From assembly GCA_946699065.1 (NCBI GenBank), contig CAMPDV010000191.1, forward strand, positions 434,001 to 498,000: DNA of 64,000 nucleotides. The letters are read 5' to 3'. Source of the DNA: Loxodes magnus. Taxonomy: Eukaryota; Ciliophora; Karyorelictea; Loxodida; Loxodidae. Below the pieces are notes generated by a model, which ran no database searches, had not been told where the DNA came from, and saw only the letters and a program-made list of their open reading frames with translations. Below are positions 1 through 11,040 of this stretch, in pieces. Both the position numbers and the translations under genes were made by a program. Position 1 is the first letter of the stretch; the number at the start of each line of letters is the position of its first letter.

Positions 1-126
1 CTATTTTTAAAAGAATATGGAGCGAATTTCGAAGTTATAACTTTGGATCAAATGAATAACCTTCAAGTTCAAGTTCAATCTGCTATTGTAAAAGTAATTG
101 AGCAAAGCTTGGAGTTTGCGACTTGA
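1..126 (+). CDS. C-terminal end of an unidentified protein
   Basis: Only the last 41 codons are in the window. Frame 1 reads LFLKEYGANFEVITLDQ and so on, ending ...VIEQSLEFAT before TGA at 124-126. The residue mix (E, D, V, N, Q) is coding-like and there is no in-frame TGA before the end. The TGA end agrees with the other genes here. The fragment is too short to identify. Confidence 0.6.
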   Translation, partial: LFLKEYGANFEVITLDQMNNLQVQVQSAIVKVIEQSLEFAT

Positions 127-1865
127 GAGAAAGCTTACTAAACATCTTCATTTAAAATATTAAATTTTATTTAAACTATTTGTAATCTGCTCAACTTCAT
201 AGTTGAAGCTATCTTTTAATAAGTTAGCAATTCAGACAAATAAAAGTGTGGATTTTAAAATTAAAGCTTTTCAGTTAAACTTTGGCAAGATTTTCAGTCT
301 GAGATAAAAGAACTGAATCACTAGTAGATATTAAATCAATAAACTAGAAGTAAAGCAAAAATCTACTTCTCGATAGCGCGAAATTAAAGAGTAAGTTTAA
401 GCTAAATTTTATTTTTAATTTCGAAAGTCTTAAGTTTACGAAACTAGAATTATAAATAAAAAATTAAAATCCACTGTTTTTAACATGCTTAAAAGAAGAC
501 TAAGTAAGCCTAATATTTTTTTAATCTTAATATCTAAAAGATATCTGAACCGCTGAAAATATATTCCTAGCCCTTTTTATCAAATTCTTTGTCGTTACCC
601 ATTAAATATTTTTTGCACTGATGGTGACTAAAAAATTATTTATAGAAATAGAATTTAAAGTAGAGCCCTTTAAGAGCATTCTATTATGAAGAATTTTGCC
701 TCAACCTAATTTTTAACTATTTGCCAAAACTTGATATTCTTATCTTGTGCTCGAAAAGAAGAATTTAAAATTTTTTTAGTAAAGAGAATAGAACAATAAA
801 GTGAAAGATAAACTCAAACCTACTACCCCTTTAATTCTTCCTCTTATCTCAGTATTTATATGCTTCACTTACCTAGTAAGAACTCTTTAAACTAAGAATA
901 TTAAAATAACTTAAATAGTTTCTCTAGATTTCTAAGCATTAAGATAAGATCATCAATTATATAATTAGATGTGATAAATTAAATTAGCTGTGCTTGCTTT
1001 AAAAAGACAACAAGAAGTCTCTATACTTTAAATAAATAGTCAAATTAACTTGTGTCTACTTACTGATATATTCATAGCAAACTCTTCTATATCTATATAA
1101 ACCACTATGCATTATTCATCTCTTTTACTAATTTATCTATCAAATCGTTTTTATTTAATCCTCAAACTTAACTCTATCTTAAACACTTTTCTATATATTT
1201 CCTCTCTCCAATTTTCATTTATTTTATAAAACTTTTTGGGTGAAAACTATCAAAAGCTTTCACTCTCATTTGTATGTAGATTTGTTTTTATAGAGTAGTG
1301 TGGATGAAGATACTTTCCTCACTGGATATTTATGCTGATAAGTCTTTTATTTTATATTCAAGGACTTATATAACTAGAGTTACTTGAATACCTTTAGCTT
1401 ATTTTAGTTATAATAATTGATTATTCGAAGCAAGAAGAATTGCTAATTTTATATATTTCCAATTTATTCTTATTGCCTAGAAACTAGTACATCTTTCTCT
1501 CTTTTACAGCCAGTTTATTATTTATAATCCTAGAAACTAGCCTACCTTCCTGAGTCATTGATTAAATCCTTGTTATGAAAAGGGAATAGATTTATTTTAT
1601 TAAATAAGCTAACTAAGTATATTTGGCTAAGCTTTAAGGATCTTCCTTATATCAGTCATTTCTTATTAAAGTACCTTCTATAATCATTTCTTACACTTTT
1701 ATACTTCCATGCTTTGCCTTTAGAGAGTAAATTAGATTGTTCTAAGTATTAGCCTCTCTTAACTCTCTCACTAGAGCTACTTATATGTTTTATTACCAAG
1801 CTTATGAGATTCAGATGAACTTTGATTGATTCTTTAGTCAAACTAGTAGCTTTATTTTAGCTGTG
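127..1865. other. A+T-rich intergenic stretch
   Basis: No frame on either strand gives a convincing protein, and I see no RNA gene. There are scattered short inverted repeats only. Confidence 0.5.
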
Positions 1866-2129
1866 ATGGAAAAGAAAGGAAAGGATAAAAGTAGGTATAA
1901 GAGAAGCTAGATAACAGGTCTTGGATATATGGGGAAGTAGGTTTGAAAATCAATAAAGCAAGAAAATTCGTAAATTAGCATGCTTTTAAAATAATCGCTT
2001 CCAATCCCATAACATCACCATTCTTCTTACCAGTTAGGAATCTCCAATCTAAACTTAACAGAAGACGAAGCAATAGGAATATGCAAAAGACTTATATAAG
2101 TAAAAGGAAATAAAGCTAGGATGTTTTGA
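1866..2129 (+). CDS. Possible small protein upstream of the kinase gene
   Basis: An ATG at 1866 opens an 87-codon frame ending in TGA at 2127 (one internal TGA read as Trp). The N-terminal part is very basic (MEKKGKDKSRYKR) and the C-terminal part reads NLTEDEAIGICKRLIQ, which looks more protein-like than its surroundings. It lies 76 bp upstream of the kinase gene on the same strand and could instead be a 5' exon of it, but no intron pair was clear. Under this code a frame of this length could arise by chance. Confidence 0.25.
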
Positions 2130-2205
2130 TAGTACTGCTAGAGTTCAAATAGGTATATCCATATTGAAACTGGAATATAAATTATAAAATAAATTGTTAT
2201 TATAA

Positions 2206-4188
2206 ATGTAAATCCAATTTGAGAAAAGGAAGGATTTTACTGTTTAAGAAGTCTGGGATATGCTTTATAAAAATGGAGCTAGTAAAGATCCTAAAGCTCC
2301 TATAAGAATTTGGGATTATGGTCAATTAGTTCCAAATAATAAATTTCTTAATCAGATGAAAAAAATAGGCTAAGGAGGATATGGCTCAGTTTATGTGATA
2401 TAGATAGAAGGTCTCGATTATGCTCTCAAAATAATGACTCAAAAAAGAGGTGAAACATAGCAAGCATTAATAGATAATTTTTATAACGAGTGTAAATAAC
2501 TACTATCAGTTAATCATTAGAGAGTACTAAGAATAATAGGAATTGCTATTGATACTCAAGAAGAAGGAGATTATTGCTTTTGCCATTATACAAACTACTA
2601 GCAAAAAGGGAATTTGTATGAAATAATTAAAAAAAATTGGCTATTTAATGAAGTACCTAAAGGAAGCAAAACCAGATTCTTTAAGAAGATAAAAATATTA
2701 AGTTAGATAGCTGAAGGAATTCACGCAATACATGCTGTTGGTTTAGTTCATAGAGACATTAAATCTTTGAATGTTTTAATAGATGATAATGATGCTCCTA
2801 AAATAGCTGATTTAGGGCTAGCGGGTGAATGGTAGTAATCTTTTACGTCAAAGACAAAAGGAACAGGAGCATGGATGGCTCCAGAATTATTCGAAAATAA
2901 AGTTTATTACGAAAGTGATATTTGGGCTTTGGCATGTGTTGCTATCGAAATATTTAATGAAACCGCTCCTTATCCTTAGTTACAAGAATTTAGTCAAATA
3001 AGATAATATGTTTATGAGTAAAGAGGAATACCAAATTTTTCACCTGAACTATAATAAGAAAGAATGCTCACTTAACTATTACTCGATTGCTTCAAATGAA
3101 ATCCTTTAGAAAGACCTAAAATCTAAGAGTTCAGAAATAGACTTGACGTAATTAAATAAAACTGAGATGTGAGTGGTTCATTTCAGTTTTAAACTGAACC
3201 TTTGCAGCACGCAACAAGTCAGTATTATCAAAACCAATCAGATTATAATTCCTAACTAGGGACTAATAAGAATATTTCAGGCTAAAGCTAATCTAGACAA
3301 ATTTATTAGTTTACTTCCTTTTTAAAAGATGCTACAACCATAATAACAAAACAAGGTGTGGCATTCTAAGAAAATACGATATAAAAAAGTGGAATAAATA
3401 TGGATGAAGAGAGCTCGGTTTACTATACAAATGATTATGTCTTCGTTGCAGGAGGAAAACCAGGAGGCAACTTTACAAGGAATTTTTAAATGATAGATAA
3501 AAACTCCTTCAAATTAATAAAAACAGTTCAAATGAAATATCCAAGAAGTGGTCCTGGGTTAGTATAAAGGAACTTAGATAACAACAATAGATATATCTAC
3601 ATACTTTCAGGGAATATAAATGATTAATAGGATTAAGAAAAGTGTGAATATTATAATATAGAATAGAATATATGCGTTGAAATTGACGATATAATATTCA
3701 AAGGAAGAAACTTAGGATGCATTTTTTAAGATTAAAGCATAATTGTATATGGAGGAATTGCTCAGTAGTATTAGAGAATCTCTTTAGGATAATACTATGA
3801 TACAGAAATCGAAACTTGGGGAGTATGCTAGCAAGGACTTCCCTGTGGTTCTTCACTTTGTATGGTAAGAGACGAATAGCAAGGTCTTATTTATGTATTT
3901 GGTGAATTTCTTGATTTCGTTTACACTTTAAAATGGAATGAAGACGACGCGGAATTTACTTAGGTTTCTCAAACATCTTATCCAGGAGAGCCAAGCTTTT
4001 AAAGCCCTATTTTAGAAGGCCAGTTTATTCACGTATATGATGGATCATCTATTCATACTTATGACATAGTAGGAAAAACATGGAGTGTTTCTTATGATGA
4101 GTTGTAAAAATAGCACTCACAATAGGAACTAGACCAAATGATAAGCGAGCTATAAGGAATCTAAACTATGTAGTAGGGGAATTATTGA
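2206..4188 (+). CDS. Protein kinase fused to a Kelch-like domain
   Basis: A 660-codon protein read without introns. The kinase domain spans about residues 50-315: Gly-rich loop KIGQGGYGSVYV (G55-G60, where the Q is TAA), ALKIM with K75, HRDIKSLNVLI with the catalytic D184, DLG at 202-204 replacing DFG, APE at 225-227, and CFKWNPLERP near 298, in which W is encoded by TGA. The loop and activation segment fit a Ser/Thr (TKL-like) kinase. After a Q/S-rich linker (about 320-385, with a second TGA-Trp at 320) the C-terminal half resembles a Kelch beta-propeller: VFVAGGKPGG, MKYPRSGPGLVQ, YIYILSGN, IIVYGGIA, LIYVFGEF. It was started at the first ATG that leaves a short N-terminus before the kinase. 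It ends at TGA TGA AGT TGA, a cluster that makes termination secure. Inferred role: cytoplasmic signalling, with the propeller binding substrate or partner. The substrate is unknown. Confidence 0.93.
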
Positions 4189-5410
4189 TGAAGTTGAGTA
4201 GGACTTTTCATACAATTTAGATAAACTTAAATTGAAGTTTCCTTTCTTTTTATCTAAATTTACTATCAAAAAATTAGTTCTTCGCATCAAAATTGTTGAC
4301 TTTCAATTTTTAACTATTTTCTTACCTAAGATAATGATAGTTAATCTGTCTATGTATGTTGGATCTAAGATATATCCGATAAAGGCATTTACTGTTGCTT
4401 TTATTTCAATTTTCGTCTCTAAAACTTCATATTATTTCTCCATCTCTCAAGAAAGGTTAGTTTATTACCTTTAATATGATGATGTTACTATACCAAGCTA
4501 GGCATACTAAGCTAATTTTCTTCCTTTTTTTAATCCAATTGATATATTATATACCTCTGGTCAAATAATGCCAACCCTTACTTCAATTTCAGTGCCTCTT
4601 ATTAGAATTTCAGCCCAGTTAAAAAATGACTAGCTAGTAGCTTTAAGATATATCTCAGAAGTAAGATTTCTATGATTTGGAAACTGAAAAGAGAAGAAAA
4701 TAAATCTTCAGAAGACTACCAAAAAAAGCTGGAATGGTTACTTAATTTAAGATATAATATTTGCTCTAGAATATTAAGGCTAATACCATCAACTAGTTTT
4801 AAGGCTTAATTTTTTAATTCTTAAATAGTCAAGTTAATTGTATCTTAGTTATGCTTAAGGAACTTTTAAGAAGATTCAAAATCTCTATACTGGATATTAG
4901 ATTTAGTAAATGTACCTTATAATTAGTTATTAATATACTTGATAATCGTTGAAATATCTTTGTATAATGAATGAGGAATTAAATCAAGGGGTGAAAACTC
5001 TGCTTACTACTTGAATTACCTTGGTATTTGAAAAATAGCCCTTCATTATGTATTAAGTAGAATGCCTGCTGTAGTGATCTACTCCTTGTAGTAATAATAT
5101 AAGCTATCATTACTAAAAGTTCAACTCTATAGCATTCCTTTACTTCATTTTAAAGGCAATCAGATGTTTCAAGAGAGGTAACTTCTAAAGCTTATACCAT
5201 TAGTCTCAACTTCCTTTTTAATTCTGCTCTTTTAATCAAGAAACCTAAGAATGATATTTTTAACCTAGCTAAGTTATAGAGACTTGAGAATATCTTTTAT
5301 AATTAAGCATTTTATCCTTGTCTTAAAATTAAGAAAAGAGAAGTATTCAATTACTATATCTCTCCATCTTAAGAACTTACAACAAGCTTACTATCAAAAA
5401 TGTTTAAGTT
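4189..5410. other. Gap between the kinase and oxygenase genes
   Basis: No secure gene. The minus strand from about 4660 down to 4170 is purine-rich and gives a protein-like reading (LETKIEIKATVNAFIGYIL near 4370), but it has no clear start, carries three in-frame TGAs in about 170 codons, and would run into the kinase 3' end. The rest (4660-5400) shows nothing convincing. Confidence 0.35.
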
Positions 5411-6484
5411 TCATAAATTAAAACTAAAGAAGGACTAGAAGTAATCTAAAAGGCTTCGACATAAAAAGTAGGAAAAGGGTGAAGAATATAAGGTTAGATT
5501 AAAGAATAGTAGAACTTAAATCAAATTAAACTCATTTAAGATAAACTGTTAAAAGATAGATGAGTGTTATTGCTTGTTGAAATAGCCACACCATTTATTA
5601 CAACTTCTACTTAGCTCGTAGTCTATTCCTTCCACATTCTTGTTATTGCACCATATAATCAGATTTGACCTTTCACCTGAAATGATTGAAGTTGCCTCAT
5701 GTCTGTGCATACCAAGATGAATTAATCCTACTCCAATTTAATGATCATACGTGAAATCTTCGGCTTCGCTATATGCTGTGTTAATATGGGATTAACATCT
5801 TACACCTTTGAATGCTAAAGTTCCTCCTTGAAATTACTTTCCAAGGCAAACGTTAATAGTAATTAAACTAGAGTCAACATGAAAACCCAAAGATTTATCC
5901 CCACTTAGTGCATATTCTACAATAAATCCATGATGTTTGGTCAATTCCATTTACCAGAAATATTTGCATGCAATAGGCTGAATTATATTCTTCATAAACT
6001 CCTAAAGCATATCATAGAACCCAATATCATCCAGAATCACTCCATAGTTATTCATAGAGTTAGGAGGCGTTACCATAATATTATTCTATTTAGCGAACTG
6101 CTTAAAGTTTTCAATTTCTTCTAGAAACTAATTACAAAATTCCCTATTTAGACACTAGAACTAATAAATCCCAGGCGCAATTTCCGTAATCACATCTTCC
6201 AAAGTATTATTCTAAATACTCTTTACTAGCTCTGGATCCAAATAGCTATAGCTGAACTAGTACAAAGGTGAGGTTCTTTTTCAATTTTCCTGGATAGTCC
6301 TCAAATATTCCTGCTTTTTCTTCTACGCAATTTCCGCAGCCAACTACTACTCCTTCTCTCTTTCTTATATATACTCCTATACTATTTTTATCTATTATTC
6401 ATGTGGAAGCTATTTAACACTCTCAGGTAGCTAGCTAAGCAAATGTTATAGCATATGGTCGCAGCATTAGCATGACTTTTCCAT
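5411..6484 (-). CDS. OGFOD2-like 2-oxoglutarate/Fe(II) oxygenase
   Basis: A 357-aa protein, close to the usual length of the OGFOD2 family of 2OG-Fe(II) dioxygenases. These enzymes hydroxylate a substrate using 2-oxoglutarate, O2 and Fe(II). The N-terminal 90 residues are charged and probably helical. A conserved middle segment (PPNSMNNYGVILDDIGF) precedes the double-stranded beta-helix core. Iron ligands are visible as H202 and D204 in LGFHVDSSLITINVCLG, and as the distal His in GMHRHEAT (H262). R272 in SGERSNLIIW would bind 2-oxoglutarate. The spacing and the GGTLAFKGVRC and HINTAYSEAEDF segments match plant and animal members. One in-frame TGA codes Trp (ENWKRTSP). The ATG at 6484 was chosen because it starts the charged N-terminal region. 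The last ~40 residues before TGA at 5411 are hydrophobic and atypical, so the true end may lie a little earlier. The substrate cannot be predicted. Confidence 0.92.
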
Positions 6485-6606
6485 TTTCCTTTTTACTTTA
6501 TATTGTATTATCAAACTCTAGCGGTTTTATTGGGAATTATAACCAGAATATGTATATAATAATTATAAGTATCATAAAATATGCTTAACAGCTTAGAATA
6601 GCTAAA

Positions 6607-6893
6607 ATGATAATTATGTTGTTAGCTTTCAATATGATTAGGCAACCTTTAGAGACTTAAGAAGCTTATAAGGAAGAAAGGTAAAATGAAGGTATATTCA
6701 AGGAGTAAAGTTAGGTAGATGTAAAGGATAGCTTTAGATTATTGATCTGAAGTAAGAAGGACAAAAGAAGTTAGTCTGGAAAGTGTTTGATAAGTATAGT
6801 AATAAGTTGAGCTAAAGTCAAGAGGATTTAAAGAAGATTTAAACTGAATAGAGGCTTTAAATAATATCTATTAGTTAATTCTTTTTGATATAA
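6607..6893 (+). CDS. Possible N-terminal extension or small upstream protein
   Basis: A coding-like stretch lies just upstream of, and in frame with, the SR-protein gene. Possible starts are ATG 6607, 6616 and 6634. It reads MIRQPLETQEAYKEER, then continues as GQKKLVWKVFDKYSNKLSQ once a 17-nt GT...AG intron (6715-6731) is removed. After that there is no TGA before the SR-protein ATG at 6894. It is therefore either a ~95-residue extension of that protein or a separate small gene whose stop I cannot place. The segment right before 6894 looks untranslated (hydrophobic, A/T-rich). Confidence 0.35.
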
Positions 6894-8170
6894 ATGGCAG
6901 AATCAAGAAATAGAAATAAGATATTTATAGGAAGAATTTCTAGTAAAACTTCCTAAAAAACCATTGAAAAAGAGTTTTAGAAATTTGGAAGAATAAAAGA
7001 TGTTATTATGAAGTATCACTATGCTTTCATTGTAAGCCTTTATTATAGGAATACTCTGATTCAAGAGAGGCTATGGATGCTATTCACTATATGGATGGGA
7101 AATATTTAGATGGAACAAGGTTAAGAGTAGAAAAAGCAGAGGGAAAAAGATATGATCGGGATCCTAGAAGAAGAGAGAGTAGTAATGAGCGCTATGATAG
7201 GAATATTAGAGGGAAAGAAAGAAGTAGCAGATCAGAAAGAGAGAAACGTGATGAATGTAATGAGAGGAGTGAACGCAATAATCGTAGTGATAAAAATGAA
7301 CGCAATGATCGTAGTGATAGAAATGAACGCAATGATCGTAGTGATAGAAATGAACGCAATGAACGTAGTGATAGAAATGAACGCAATGAACGTAATGGTA
7401 AAAATGAACGCAATTAACGTAGCGAAAGAAATGAACGCAATGAACATAATGATAAAAATGAACACAATGAACGTAATTATAAAAATGAACGCAATGAAAA
7501 TAGTGAAAGAAATGAACGCAATGAACGTAATGATAAAAATGAACGCAATTAACGTAGTGATAAAAACGAACGCAATGAAAATAGTGAAAGAAATGAACGC
7601 AATTAACGTAGTGAAAGAAATGAACGCAACGAACGTAATGATAAAAATGAACGCAATGAACGTAATGATAGAAGAGAAAATTGTTTTAAATACTAAAGAA
7701 CTGACCATTCAGCCAATTAGTGTATTGAGGCAAGAAATTTTCGCTGCTTTAGATGTAACGAGAAAGGTCATTTAAAGAGAGATTGTAATTTATCTCGAAC
7801 CCCATCACCAAATAGAAAACCCTTTAGAGAAAACGACAAAAGAAAGCCAAGGTCTAGATCTCGATCTAGATAACGTTCACATTCTCGTTCTCTATCAAAT
7901 TCTCGTCATTCACCTTAAAGGAAAAACTAGTAACTCAAACCAAATAGAAATTCAAGCACTCCACCGTAGACTCCTACTAACGATAAACTGAGTAAAAATG
8001 AAAGAGAGCAAGATCTAAGAGAAACTATCCAAAGCGAAAAATAAGAAAAGCAAAGAACTCCAAGTCCAAACAAAAAAGTAGAGAGTGTTCAAGAAGGTGG
8101 AAAAGAGCAATAATTAATTTCTTTACAATTCTTTATTAAATTAAACATTAATTTGCTAGATTTTAAGTGA
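6894..8170 (+). CDS. SR-type RNA-binding protein: RRM, repeat, zinc knuckle, RS tail
   Basis: Spliced coding sequence join(6894..7031, 7049..8170), 419 aa. Residues about 6-75 are an RRM: RNP2-like KIFIGRIS, then VIMKYHYAFIEYSDSREAM around RNP1, and GTRLRVEKAEG closing the fold. The intron falls inside RNP1. A low-complexity middle (about 80-260) repeats the 9-mer [SN][DE][KR]NERN[DEQ]R. Next comes a degenerate knuckle CFKYQRTDHSANQC (second Cys replaced by Tyr), then an intact CCHC knuckle CFRCNEKGHLKRDC (about 279-292). The tail has RS dipeptides (RSRSRSRQRSHSRS) and S/T-P sites. This order is that of SR splicing factors of the SRSF7 type, so a nuclear pre-mRNA splicing role is likely. ATG 6894 gives the usual short start before the RRM; an in-frame extension upstream cannot be excluded. 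It ends at TGA 8168. Confidence 0.92.
7032..7048 (+). other. 17-nt spliceosomal intron in the SR-protein gene
   Basis: The sequence GTAAGCCTTTATTATAG splits the RRM core. Removing it joins ...HYAFI to EYSDSREAM and restores RNP1; without removal the frame is lost. Its length resembles the 15-19 nt introns known from some ciliates. Confidence 0.9.
7286..7663 (+). repeat. 27-bp in-frame tandem repeat, 14 copies
   Basis: Fourteen imperfect 27-bp units encode the 9-mer [SN]-[DE/G/Y]-[KR]-N-E-R-N-[DEQ]-R inside the SR protein, and partial units flank both ends. The variable eighth position is GAT, GAA or TAA. TAA thus replaces an acidic codon at the same site, as expected if it codes Gln. The array produces several long open frames in the other phases; those are by-products. 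Confidence 0.9.
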
Positions 8171-8499
8171 TTTAAGCCTTTCTAATTGAATTAAGCAACA
8201 TTAACTTTATTCTAGTTTATAAAGTAAATTCAACCAATTTTTAGCTATACTAGAAGCTTAAAACGTGGGTATATAGGAGTAATCTTAATTATATTATAGA
8301 AGTTATACTTTACAAGTTTAAAGCTGTATTTGCTTCTTAGACGAGACAGAAAAATAGTTCTAGCATAGTGATAATATAAAGCAAGTCATTTATAAGATAA
8401 GTGATTTATATCCAAGCCAATAGTTAATAGAGCCTTCTATTGATAATTTATCAAGCTAATGCATAATTAAAGAATGAGATTAGCGATATATAGAATGCT

Positions 8500-8967
8500 A
8501 TGGTCTTTAAATAAGGCTAATAAACATAAGCAAAAGCAACCATTAAAATACTATAAATTAGACTTTGGTGAAGTTAATAATTTAAACTGAACTATACAAA
8601 AGTAATTTAAAGGTTAGTAACTTTAGTCAAACCTATTAAAAGAGGGATTAAGGCATAAAGTCTGTTTTAGAAAAGTAAGAAATCTGAAAATGATCATGCT
8701 TAATACTTAAAACTTACCTTATAGGAAAGTAATAAAATGATAACTGTAAAAAAGCTATTAAAGGATGAATAAAAAGAAGAGTTAATTACAAATTATTTTG
8801 ATTCTTTTGTAATAGAATTAGTAGGTTTTAAACTAAAGAGGCTATGTCTAATGTAAAGCTCTATTATATTTAGAGTTTTTAAATAGTTAATAAAAGGAGG
8901 GAAGAAATAAAGACTTTAAATAAGTTTTAAGTTATAGAGAGTTAATAACTTAAGGATTAAGTTTTGA
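8500..8967 (+). CDS. Possible unidentified basic protein
   Basis: A frame open from about 8161 with only one in-frame TGA in 268 codons, fewer than the four to five expected by chance. It ends at TGA 8965. The part from ATG 8500 (155 codons) contains KKSENDHAQYLKLTLQESNK and LLKDEQKEELITNYFDSF, which look protein-like. No family is recognised. It lies downstream of the SR gene on the same strand. Confidence 0.3.
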
Positions 8968-10076
8968 AGCAATAATTTTTAAGTGGGAAAGAGTTTGCAT
9001 AATCGATTAAAATGGAATAGAGATGCTGTAGCACTACTATAACTAGTAATCTGATGCAGTTTACTAATAGATAAAACATTCGTAAGTTTTTCGAGATTTT
9101 TGGATTATTGTAAGTGCAAAGGTCCTATATCAAACAACTAGATACTGGATTAATAAGATAGTTTTAACCAGGAAGTATAATAGCTCTTCTAAATAAGTTA
9201 CTATCAATTTAATATCCCTACTCAGGTTTTCCTATATAAAAGTCAAAAGATGGGTAACAATCATAAGAAATATGAATAAATAAAAACCTATCAAGCTACA
9301 ACATTCGATAGCTTTAGCCATAATTTCGTCCATTTACTATATCCTAATACTTCTGATAGAACATAACTAACATAACTGATCTCCTTTATTTCCCTTTTGC
9401 TAATAAAATCTCCCTTTTTAATTCTTTATTAGTCCTTTTAAAATTTCCTTAAGCTCTTGATTATATTATAAATAATCAGCTCTACTGAATAAATCACACT
9501 TCTACATACTATACTCCTTAACCTATAAATTTATTACTATTATAATATCTTATTAAGGTATCGAATCTAATTAAAGGCTTTTGGATTTATAGAGTTGTAT
9601 TATATTATTAGAGTAGAGAAGCTATAAGAAGCACAGATATGAATAAGATATGCATATTGATACCCATGACTTCTATTTAAATTACAGCATAGTACAAAGT
9701 AGCTAGATGAGTTAAGCAATCAGAGTGCTTATATTGCGAAAGTAGTAAAGATTAGATAAACTGATTATCTCTTTGAAGGGGAAAGTAAATAGCTCTAAAA
9801 GGGGTGGTTAAATAGGTCATATATTTGAACGATTGCTACACACTTAAAGTTGGGGAAGCTAAAGTATGAACTAAGTTGATCACTATAAAAATATAAAGCT
9901 AAAGCTCTTTTAAGGACTTTTTGTATAGAGTAATTAAAAATACATATAATACGAAGACTTTTAAAGAGAGAACTACAAAGGAAATTATATTCTGAGGATA
10001 TTTTATTATATAATTGAACATCTATAGAGTAAGACTACTAAAGGGCTATAATCAATATGAATTGAAAAATTATAGG
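8968..10076. other. A+T-rich gap
   Basis: No convincing gene. The frame of the next candidate is readable upstream to about 9810, but with a TGA frequency typical of non-coding DNA. Confidence 0.45.
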
Positions 10077-10370
10077 ATGAAAACTCATTTTTTCATTAAG
10101 CTATTAGAAGAAGCCAGCAAATAAGTTTCAGATAGACTGCTAAGAAAAATTGCTGCAATAGTAGACAAAGAAAAATATGAAAATCTCTTGTCTCAAAAGG
10201 CAAGAAAGTAAAAGGTTAGCTGGTTATATATTTTAAAGGCTTGGATTATATCAAAGCAGTTGTATATCTAATAGCTAACAAAATTAATATCCTTTATTAC
10301 TTACTTTGATATAAAAATATAAAGTTATTAGGTATAAAAGACTGATATCCTTCCATCCTTTACAACTTGA
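10077..10370 (+). CDS. Possible small unidentified protein
   Basis: 97 codons from ATG 10077 to TGA 10368 with no internal TGA. The first half is strongly protein-like (IKLLEEASKQVSDRLLRKIA, then IVDKEKYENLLSQKARKQK) and probably alpha-helical; the second half is hydrophobic. It may be an exon of a longer gene, because the same frame remains readable on both sides. No family is recognised. Confidence 0.3.
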
Positions 10371-10968
10371 TTTTAAAGAGAAGAGAATTGAATTATATTA
10401 TTGAAGCAGTGTAGTACCGATTTAATTTTATAAGCCTGTAAAAATATAGGCATAATATATTAACGGCTAGCTATTTGCCTTTGAAAATTTATAAAGAAAG
10501 CCTTAAGTTCGAGACGTCATATTTAAATTGCTATCCTATTTAATTTTCCTAAGGGAGTTAGGTTGGAAGCTTTACCTAGCATCTGTAATTATTCTTTGAT
10601 AATAAATGGCAAAGTAAGCAACTAGCATTGGGATAAAAAAAATACAGTAGAGCAAAAATTCAGATTTTGCTGCCTTAGGTAAACTTCATTAGGTATTTCC
10701 TACCTTTAAAAAATAATAAGTGTAATATAAAAAATGACCTTCTTTTAAATTAATCCAATAATAAGTTAAAGCTATTAAAGAGAAAAAGGGAGAAGGATAA
10801 GTGTTATAATACTGCTTCGAATATATGTAAACTGGGGATATTCTCTTATACGCTTTAGATAATAAATTATCTGCTAAATGATAGCTAATTAACATACCAA
10901 TAATTAAGGAGCAAGCAAAGTATATCTGTTTGTTCTATTTATAAGGGAATTAAATTAGTTTATTTTAA

Positions 10969-11040
10969 GGTCTTATGGTGTAATGGTAACACTTTGGACT
11001 CATCATCCAAAAATCAGAAGTTCAATTCTCGGTGGGACTA
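10969..11040 (+). pseudogene. tRNA-Gln-like pseudogene with CAU anticodon
   Basis: The acceptor stem (GGTCTTA/TGGGACT), D arm (GGTGTAATGGTAACAC) and anticodon stem TTGGA/TCCAA match the Gln tRNA body used here. The loop is CTCATCA (anticodon CAT), and the T stem reads AGAAG/CTCGG with only two pairs left. The body is Gln-like and the anticodon would read AUG, so it is probably dead. Confidence 0.6.

Noticed and set aside
4111..4660. Minus-strand gene convergent with the kinase
   Set aside because: Protein-like in part, but with TGA frequency as in non-coding DNA, no start, and overlap with the kinase end; kept only as a note in the gap entry.
7286..7663. CRISPR-like array
   Set aside because: Units are contiguous with no unique spacers and encode a protein repeat; the 41629-41746 array likewise has no spacers.
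7152..7775. Long open frames in the other phases and on the minus strand of the 27-bp repeat
   Set aside because: By-products of a repeat whose length is a multiple of three; only the phase joined to the RRM and zinc knuckle makes sense.
10689..10895. 68-codon minus-strand open frame in the standard code
   Set aside because: Hydrophobic chance frame in A/T-rich DNA with no supporting context.
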